Origin: Haloimpatiens massiliensis
Lineage (GTDB): Bacteria > Bacillota > Clostridia > Clostridiales > Clostridiaceae
Length of the DNA: 64,000 nt
NCBI RefSeq assembly: GCF_900184255.1
Contig: NZ_LT854636.1
Span: forward strand, 72,074-136,073
Direction of reading: 5' to 3'
The notes beneath the pieces were generated by a model. That model did not search any database and was not told the DNA's origin. It was given only the letters and a program-made list of their open reading frames with translations. Each line of letters starts with the position of its first letter. The stretch's first letter is position 1. Below are positions 26,846 to 35,700 of the stretch, one piece after another. Both the position numbers and the translations under genes were made by a program.

Positions 26846-27836
26846 CTGGAATGAATCCTATTTTCTTTTTCATTTTTCTTAAGGTTTTATTAGCTACATA
26901 TCTAGCTTTTTCTGCACCATCTTTGTATATACTTTGAAGATACTCTTTATTGTTCACTAGTTCTTTTACCTTTTCTTGTATTGGACTTAATTCACCTATT
27001 ATAGCTTCTGCTACATCATTTTTAAATTCTGCATAACCTTTACTTTGGTAATAATTTTCTATCTCCATTGGAGTTATGCCTTTTATTACACTTAATATAT
27101 TTATTAGATTTTTAACTCCTGGCTGATCATCTGTATACTTTACAATTCCTAAGCTATCTGTTACCGCTCTATTTATTTTCTTCTTTATTACTTCTGGTGG
27201 ATCCATTATTAGTATAAATCCATTAGGATTATCTGCAGATTTAGACATTTTCTTTGAAGGATCTTGTAAATCCATTATTTTTGCTCCAGCTTCTGGTATA
27301 TAAGGCTCTGGTATAGTGAATGTAGGACTATATATACCATTAAATCTTTCTGCAATATCCCTTGTAAGCTCTAAATGCTGCTTTTGATCCCTACCTACTG
27401 GAACCAAATCTGTTCCATATAAAAGTATATCTGCCGCCATAAGTACAGGATAATTTAAAAGTCCTGCTACTACACTTGACCCTGATCTAGCTGATTTATC
27501 TTTAAATTGAGTCATTCTTGATAGCTCTCCCATATAGGTGAAACAATTTAAAAGCCATGCTGCTTCTGAATGTTGTGGCACATGTGATTGTATAAACATA
27601 GTATTTTTTTCTGGAACTATTCCTGATGCAATGTATATAGATAACAATTCTAAAGTTCTTCTTCTTAAATCTTTTGGCTCTTGTTTTACAGTTATTGCAT
27701 GTAAATCAACAACACAAAAATAACAATCATATTCATCCTGTAATTTAACCCAATTCTTTATAGCTCCTAAATAGTTGCCTAAGGTTAGATCTCCTGAAGG
27801 TTGAATTCCACTAAATATTACTTTCTTATCTCCCAT
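26835..27836 (-). CDS. trpS: Tryptophanyl-tRNA synthetase
   Basis: 333 residues, normal length for the short bacterial form. It charges tRNA-Trp in the cytoplasm. Class I signatures are present: PSGDLTLGNYLGA (HIGH region, about residues 13-25) and KKMSKSADNP (KMSKS, about 193-202). GGAGGT precedes the ATG by 6 bases. A T-box leader at about 28,391-28,650 controls the transcript, but a 300-bp palindrome separates leader and gene. The island's right-hand repeat sites abut its stop codon. Confidence 0.97.
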   Translation of the reverse strand: MGDKKVIFSGIQPSGDLTLGNYLGAIKNWVKLQDEYDCYFCVVDLHAITVKQEPKDLRRRTLELLSIYIASGIVPEKNTMFIQSHVPQHSEAAWLLNCFTYMGELSRMTQFKDKSARSGSSVVAGLLNYPVLMAADILLYGTDLVPVGRDQKQHLELTRDIAERFNGIYSPTFTIPEPYIPEAGAKIMDLQDPSKKMSKSADNPNGFILIMDPPEVIKKKINRAVTDSLGIVKYTDDQPGVKNLINILSVIKGITPMEIENYYQSKGYAEFKNDVAEAIIGELSPIQEKVKELVNNKEYLQSIYKDGAEKARYVANKTLRKMKKKIGFIPVSK

Positions 27837-27870
27837 TTTTGAACCTCCTAAATATATATTTTATTATTAT

Positions 27871-28170
27871 CCCACAAAAAGCATTACATTACTTGAATTA
27901 TGAAATTTCTCTGGAATGCCTTTCATAAGAAGCGAAGGAACTGTTTGAATTTAATTTTAGAAATTCTTCTTTTAGACAGATAAAATTATCGTAAGCCTGG
28001 CATGGACGCCAGGCTAGCGAACCTGAGGCAGGACGCTGAATGTGAGCGTTAGATAATTTTATATGGCTAAAAGATTAGAATTTCTTAAATTAAATTTATT
28101 GTTCCGAGCTCTTATGAAAGGCATGGAGGAGAAATTTCATAATTCCATGGCATTGTACCTTTTTTGTGGG
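27871..28170. repeat. 300-bp palindromic element between T-box and trpS
   Basis: Ends CCCACAAAAA / TTTTTGTGGG. The arms pair for about 120 bases each (GAATTATGAAATTTCTC, ATGCCTTTCATAAG, AATTTAATTT, AGAAATTCT and ATAAAATTATC all recur inverted). The centre holds GC-richer nested hairpins (GCCTGGCATGGACGCCAGGC, then AGCG-AACCTGAGGCAGGACG). It encodes no protein and looks like a MITE or a structured RNA element. It lies in the trpS leader transcript. Confidence 0.8.
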
Positions 28171-28390
28171 TTAATCATTCTATAATCTTTACTAAATAAA
28201 CAACTTTTTTAACCTTGAATGGAGTTTTTAATCCATCTGAAGCTTATAACCTGTCATCCATGTCGTAGCCTACCATGCACTCCAATTTTCCTAGAAGATG
28301 TTCATATTACAGTAGGTAGTCATTAGATAAACTAAATTTATTTTAATTTTTAAAGAGAATATTAGATATAAATAAGTTTTGAGTAAAAAA

Positions 28391-28650
28391 TAAAGTCCTA
28401 TGGATAAATCCATAGGACGTATATACGTGGTGCCACCTAACTTCGAGAAACTATAACATAGTTCTCCTTTAAAAGATACATAATAATATCCTGCCTCTGT
28501 AACGTAAGGCTTACGTCAAGAACTACTAAAATTCATTCCGAATCTCCGAGACCCATTCAGCTTAATCATAGCTACTGTAATCACACCATCTACAGTTCTC
28601 TGAAAACCTGTTTTTAAACCTACTTGCTTCTCTTCAAAGATTATAGTATA
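28391..28650 (-). promoter_or_regulatory. T-box leader controlling trpS
   Basis: On the minus strand: a structured stem I region, the T-box core AGGTGGCACCACG (28,424-28,437) and the terminator GTCCTATGGAT / ATCCATAGGAC with a TTATTTTTT tail (28,391-28,418). A UGG triplet at 28,553-28,555, in a GAAUGGGUCUCGG context, is a good specifier candidate for tryptophan. Uncharged tRNA-Trp should favour antitermination and trpS expression. The segment 28,171-28,390 between palindrome and terminator holds nothing I recognise. Confidence 0.9.
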
Positions 28651-28727
28651 TATTGTTAATTATATATTATAATATTCCTAGTTTATGATTTTGTCAACAT
28701 TTAAATTTCTATCTTTATTCCATAAAA

Positions 28728-29111
28728 TTATTTATTTTCGCCTTGCCAAAGACCATGTAAGTTACAATATTCCCTAGCATATTTTATTTCTTCATTTATT
28801 TTAAACAATGCTTCTGGTTTATCCTCTGGAGTTAAGAATTTTCTATACACTCTATCATCTGTATGAAGTTCTATCCATTGAATATAGTGTTCTGGTGTCA
28901 TTGGGTGAGCAACTTCTCCAACCTTCACCAATATACCATTTTCTACCTTTTCTATAACTGGTACATGCTTTTCTGTTGCTGCATCAGTAATATTTTCTTT
29001 TTTCAATGTCATTGGCTTTCCACAGCAGACTAATGTTCCGCCGCCTTTATTAACTACCTCTACTATATTGCCACATACTTCACATTTATAAATTTGCTTT
29101 AATTCCGTCAT
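28728..29111 (-). CDS. dfx: Desulfoferrodoxin (superoxide reductase)
   Basis: 127 residues from the third codon of the longest frame, because GGAGGG sits only one base from the first ATG but 7 from this one. The N-terminal rubredoxin-like Fe(Cys)4 centre is visible (YKCEVCG and LVCCGKP); the catalytic Fe(His)4Cys centre is built from KHVPV, VAHPMTPEHYIQWIEL and the final YCNLHGLW. It reduces superoxide to peroxide without making oxygen, a standard defence in anaerobes. Stands as a single gene. Confidence 0.93.
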   Translation of the reverse strand: MTELKQIYKCEVCGNIVEVVNKGGGTLVCCGKPMTLKKENITDAATEKHVPVIEKVENGILVKVGEVAHPMTPEHYIQWIELHTDDRVYRKFLTPEDKPEALFKINEEIKYAREYCNLHGLWQGENK

Positions 29112-29402
29112 GATCATCCCTCCTAATTAAGATATATTATTTTTATTAATAACAAGTATTAATTAATATTTATTAATCAATACTTACTATTTAATTTCTA
29201 TTTAAAAACTGAAAATCCTTCTACATTTATTGAATTTTACTAGTTTTGTTGAAATTTCTTTCCATACTATATTTAATAGCTTACAAAAGCTTTTCTCATG
29301 AATGTCTACTAAAATACTCCATCTGAAACTTAAGATTTTGTTTATTTAACTTTATAATTTCACATACTATATATAACTATATAGAAAGGAAATGATTAAT
29401 TA

Positions 29403-29597
29403 ATGAAAAATAAAAAAAATAAAAAATCATATGCTCCTAGTAAAAGAGATTATCTAGAGGAAAAACCTAAAAAGGTATTATCACATTCTAAAAAAGACTC
29501 TGTGGAATTACCAGATAATATTACAGACCCTATTATAGTTAACAATATATCTAATGCTGAATTTGATTATACCTATAATGATGGAGATGATATTTAA
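29403..29597 (+). CDS. Small hypothetical protein
   Basis: 64 residues with a very basic first half (MKNKKNKKSYAPSKRDY) and an acidic end (DYTYNDGDDI). An AAAGG motif lies about 13 bases upstream, rather far. A strong hairpin with a T-run follows directly, which supports a real short transcript. No motif recognised. Confidence 0.5.
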   Translation: MKNKKNKKSYAPSKRDYLEEKPKKVLSHSKKDSVELPDNITDPIIVNNISNAEFDYTYNDGDDI

Positions 29598-29603
29598 AAC
29601 TCA

Positions 29604-29650
29604 TTATAAGCTTCCTAGGAATTTTGATACCTAAGAAGCTTATAATTTTT
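29604..29650 (+). terminator. Terminator after the 64-codon gene
   Basis: TTATAAGCTTC pairs with GAAGCTTATAA over an inner partial stem, followed by TTTTTA on the plus strand. Confidence 0.8.
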
Positions 29651-29742
29651 ATAGACAACTAAAACTCATTATTCAGTAATGTGGCATTTCTTCTCTTTAT
29701 CTTATGATAAATCTTCCACAAGTTTCCATAAAGTTTTATATG

Positions 29743-32700
29743 CTACAATATTAAAACCTCTACACTGTATTCTCCCTTATCTAGGTAAGGTATTATTAAA
29801 TCTTCTAAAACTTTCCCATCTAATTTTACTTCTTTTTTGTTTCCCCTTAAAACCTTTATATTGTATAGTGCATCATCCCTTTTATAAGTAATTGAGTACT
29901 CCTTCCAAGACTTAGGTACACATGGTTCTATAGTAAAGCCCTTTTCTTCTTTTAATTTAATGCCAAGTATATCCTCTATTCCAACTCTGTACATCCAAGA
30001 AGAAGTTCCCGTGTACCAGCTCCAACCACCTCTTCCTTCATGAGGTTCTTTGCCATAAACATCAGCAGTCATTACATAGGGCTCTGTCTTAAAAGTTTCA
30101 CATTCTAGATAAGATCTAGTGTGATTTATTGGATTTATCATATTGTAGATTCTTAAAGCCTTATCTCCCTTGCCCATTTTTGCATAAGCTCTTATTACCC
30201 AAGTAACTGAATGGGTGTATTGCCCGCCATTTTCCCTTACTCCCGGTACATATCCCTTAATGTATCCAGGTTCTAAGTTAGACTTATAAAAAGGAGGCGT
30301 TAATAAAAGTACCATGCCCTTATTCTCTTTTATTAAATATTTATCTAAGGACTTCATGGCTTCTTTTGCTCTATCTTTGTCTCCTGCTCCTGAAATTACA
30401 GCCCAGGATTGAGCTAAGGAATCTATTTGGCACTCTTCATTTTCCCTAGAACCCAGTGGAGTTTCATCATCAAAATAAGCTCTCCTATACCATTTTCCAT
30501 CCCAAGCATTTTTCTCTAAGTTCTCCCTTATAAACTCTTTATATTCCTCATACTTATCCTTTCTCTCTTTATCATCCATAACTGTACATAAGTTAGCGAA
30601 TTTATCCAATATACTGTATAAAAACCATCCAAGCCATACGCTTTCACCTTTGCCTTCATTACCTACAGTACTCATACCGTCATTCCAATCGCCACTGCCC
30701 ATTAAAGGTATGTTGTGAACTCCAAATTTTAAAGATTTATCAATGGCTCTTATACAATGTTCATATATACTTCCCTTTTCTTTAGATACTCTAGATATAT
30801 TATATCTTTCATCTTCCCCTTCTTTTAAAGGCTCATCCTCTAAATATGCCACCTTTTCTTCTAAAATACTGTAGTCTCCAGTGTTTTTAATATAATCTGC
30901 CGTTACATAAGGTAGCCATAATAAATCATCAGAAAATCTAGTTCTTATGCCACTGTCTACAATAGGATGCCACCAATGCTGCACATCTCCCTCTAAATAT
31001 TGTCTAGATGCAGCATATAGAATTTGTTCTTTTGTAAAACTACTATCCAAATAAGCTAATGGCATAACATCCTGCAATTGATCCCTAAAACCAAAGGCAC
31101 CTCCTGATTGATAAAATGCAGTTCTTGCCCATATTCTACAAGCTATGGTTTGATAAACAAGCCAACCATTTAGCATAATATCAAAGGTAGGTTCTGGTGT
31201 TTTAACCCTTATGATACCTAAAATATTTCTCCAGTAATCTTTAGCTTCTTCTAGTTTATTAAAGGAATAAATTACGTCTTCATAACAAGAAACTACACTG
31301 TTTATTTCACCTATATCCTCTTCCTGTCCTAATAAAATTACCAATGTTTTTTCCTCATTAGGTTCTAAATGAACTTTAGAATTATAAGCTAAACAAGGAT
31401 CCATGCCTGCGCCTACTGTATTAGACAGTTTCTTATTTTTTAATGCTTTTGGCGCTTTATAATCCCCACCTCTTCCTATAAATTCTTTTCTGTCTCCTGT
31501 ATAACTCTCTTCTTCTCCTCCTATAACTTTTAGGTAAGCCTTTAGATGTCCAAAGCTCTCATTATAAGGGTTACTGCCATATATATATCCTTCTTCTTCA
31601 TTAAAATAAGAGGATATATATGCTCCCGTCTGCTGTGGTGATACTCCTAAAACCAATCTAGAATAATAAGTAGCAGATATTTCTCTTGCTTCTGAAGATA
31701 AATTTTTAAGAGTAAGGTTACATACCTTTACCTTTTGGTCTACAGGTACAAACATAGTTAGTTTTCCTAGTATACCATTATATGCATGAGTAAAATTAGA
31801 ATATCCAAAGCCATGTTCTATAACGTACTCATCCTTATGTCTTATAGGTGCAGGGGTCACATTCCATAGCTCTCCAGTAAATTCATCTCTTAAATAAATA
31901 ACTTCATCACTAGGATCTATAACTGGATCATTGGACCAGGTGGTTACTTTATTTTCTCTACTATTTAAACACCAAGTATAACAGCTTCCTCTTTCTGATA
32001 CGTGGAATCCAAACCATTTATTACTTATTACATTTATCCATGGAGCTGGTGTATCCTTGCTATCCTTTAAAATAATAGTATACTTATGTCCCTGTGGTGA
32101 AAATCCTCCATAACCATTAAAATACTGCAATTCTCCCACTTCATATTTATATTCTTGTATATTATAATCTTTATGAACCAACTGCAAGCTTTCCCCTTCC
32201 CTATACTCCTCTTCCCTGTCTTTCATACAATTTATAAAGGAATTCTTTTCTCCATCTATAACCATTCTAGCTATGGCCTTTATAAAATTAATATCTTCCT
32301 CCTCCATAGAAGCTCTATTTAATAAGAATACTCCTCCATTTCTATTTTGCTTATCCCTTAAAGAACTCCCTAAAATAAGTTCTCTTATAAGGTTTTGGAT
32401 TGGCTCCATATAAGAAACCTCTTCCTCATTCAATATTACTAAATCCACTGTAAGCCCTTTAGAATTCCAATACTCATGAGCTTTTATAATTTGCCTCACA
32501 GAATCTATATGTTTCTTTTCTCTGCAGGTAATAAGTATTATAGGTAAATCTCCAGATATGCCATATTTCCACAAATCCTTTTGAGATCTTTTAATGTTTT
32601 TAATCCACTGCTGTCTTTCTTTATGAGATGAATTAGTAAACAATATATTAGCAGCTCCTGATTGATATAAATTAGCCTGGGAAGATTTTATTCCTAAATA

Positions 32701-35700
32701 CTTCATATTTAATTGTGCTTCAGTCCAAGCTAATGTGAAGTTTCTTTCTATATTCCCATATTCACTATACTTCTTAGCTAATTCTATTAATTCTTCCTTA
32801 GAATCTCCTAAAGCAGTAGTGTAAATTACCTCACAGTTACTGCCTGGCTGTATCTTTATCTTTCTTCTTATAGCTATTATTGGATCTAAAACTGTACCTA
32901 CTGTGTTTTTAAGTGGAACATCATTATCCATACATATAGGATTTTTTAAATCTCTCCCTCTGCCAATAAAATTAGCTCTACTAGTTTCATATTGCACAGC
33001 CGCCACTGACTGACCTTTAACGACAGATACCTGCATAAGCCATGGTTTCTTTTCTTCTTTTTTTCTTCCACGTCTTGTGGCAATTATACATTCTCTTTCC
33101 TCATTGTATTCTGTCTGTATAAATAAATTTTGAAATGCTGGATGTACTAGGTCACTGCTGTAATTATTTAAAGTTACTTCACAATAGCTAGTTACCTCCA
33201 ACACTTTCTCCTTAGTGCTATTATTTGTTATGGTTATTTTTCTTATTTCTCCATTATCCTCACCAGAAACTATTATTTCTGTAAAAGTAGTTAAATCTGC
33301 ATCTTTTCTTTTAAAACCCACTCTATCCAGAGAAAATAAAACTTGATAATCTTCTCCCTCGTTTTTACAAGGTTCATAAGTAGCACTATAATATTGGTTA
33401 TCTTTAAGGTCCTTAATGTAGAAAAACATACCCTTGTCATCTAAGGTTACATCTTCCCTCCATCTATAAACATGCATATCTCCTTTTTTAGAATATCCAC
33501 TCCCACTGTTAGAAATCATTAAACTATACTCTCCATTAGACAACAAATGTATTCTAGGAATAGCTGTTTTAGCAGAATGGTACTGTCTAACTATGATGTT
33601 TCTCTTTTCGGTTTCATTTTTTTCCTTTTTAGAATAATTTTCTTCTCTATCATATACTATTGTCTTTGGTATTCTTTCCTGCAATAACAATTCTGCAGCT
33701 TTTACTCTAGGTATATTGTGAAATCTTTTTTGAAGTATATTATCTTTTAATACATTATCTAATGCCATAAAACTCATACCTTCATGGTGTACCATAAAAC
33801 ATTTTACTACCCTATTATCTTTGCATTTCAATCTATTTTTTGTATAATCTATAGATTCATAAAATCCATATCTACCTAGAGCACCAATCTTTTCTAATGC
33901 ATGTAAATTAGCTATAGCTGCTTTTTTATGCATCTGCATAACTAGTATTGTAGAATAAGGTGATACCACTAGTTCATCTGATAATCCACGCTTTACACCT
34001 ATGCCTGGTACTCCAAAAGCCTTATACTGATAATTCATATCCTTATCAAAATAATAAAACGCTGACTCAGATATTCCCCAAGGTACTCCTTTAGAGGATG
34101 CATAGTTTATTTGTCCTTGAAATACAGCATTGTAAGTTTCATGAAGTAAGGTATCTTTATAATCTCTCATTATTAAAAGAGGCATAAAATATTCAAACAT
34201 AGTTCCACTCCAAGAAACTAATGCTCTATTACCTTTTATTTTAGTAAGAGCTCTCCCCAGTTTAAACCAAACCACTTCACTAATATCTCCCTTTGCTATA
34301 GCTACAAACGTTGCCTGCCTAGCTTCAGAAGCCAATAAATCATAATAACTATTTCCTATGCTGTTCTTTTCCACATCATATCCTATGGAGAATAGCTCTC
34401 TTTCTTTATGAAATACTATGGTGAAATCTGTATTTTCCGCTATGTGACTAATTTGTTTTATCAATTCTTTTATGTCTGCTTTCACCAATTCCTGAGTAGT
34501 TTGTTTTCTTTCTATATACTTTTGGACTAATTGTTTATTTTCTATATTCTTATTAACAATTTCATCCTCTACCATCTGATTCTTAGAAATTTCTTGTCTT
34601 TCTAACTGATTTGTTTTATCTTGGTCATATTCTAAAAATATCTCGCTTACTTCTATATTAAACATATCTATAGAAGCCTTTAATTTATTGTTCCAATATA
34701 AACCCCCCTGTGAATTTGCCTTTTCACATTTAATCTTTAAATTCTCCAATAATACTATAAACTTATTTGCATTTATTTTCTCATTTTTATATACCTGAAA
34801 TATATCACTATAATAATTTTTTTCTCCTGTTTTTTCTGCTATTTCTTCTTCAGCTAATAAAGCAGTATCCTCTAATCCTATAATATATCTATCTAAATTA
34901 TCTGAATTCTTAAAATTATCCACATATTCTTTAAGAGATTCTTCTATTACCCACAGATAACCCACAAGATTACCACTATCTACTGTGGATATGTATTTAG
35001 GATTCAAAGGTTCCCCTGTTTTAGTGTTATACCAATTATAAAAATGTCCTCTTAACTTTTTTAGTTTATTCATGTTTTCTATTGAATTTTTCATCCTATA
35101 AACTAACTGCAAAATACCTATATATCCTAAATCATAGGCAACAATATTAGATATTAATCCCATGCCTAAATTAGTAGGAGATGTTCTTGGGGCCACATCC
35201 CTATGAGGATATTCCTGATAATTATCTGGAGCAAGCCAATTATTTTTTTCATTTACAAAATCCTCAAAATAAGCCCAAGTCCTTCTTGCTATACTTCTTG
35301 TATACCTTAATTCATTTTCTTGTAATTTTTCCTCTTCAATTTTAATATCTTTGCTTATGTAATATGCTATGGCAGGACTTAAAAACCATACTATAGTAAA
35401 AGGAAGCATAGATATGCCCGCAGTGGTAGATTTAAGAAATGCCAAAACACATATAACTAAAGACAGAAAACTTCCCTTCCACATAAATCTTATATAACTT
35501 ATTAGTGTTTTACCTGATTTTCTCTCTGCATCTTCTGCCGTTTGCCATTCTAAAAGATTCTTTTTACTTATAGTTAGCCTATATAAAGTTTTAATTATGG
35601 CATCTAGCATCAAGCATCCTTGGTATGGAATAAAACCTATTATTAAAAACACTTGATAAAAAACCGTCTTAATACTAGATATTCTTCCAGACAAACTTAT

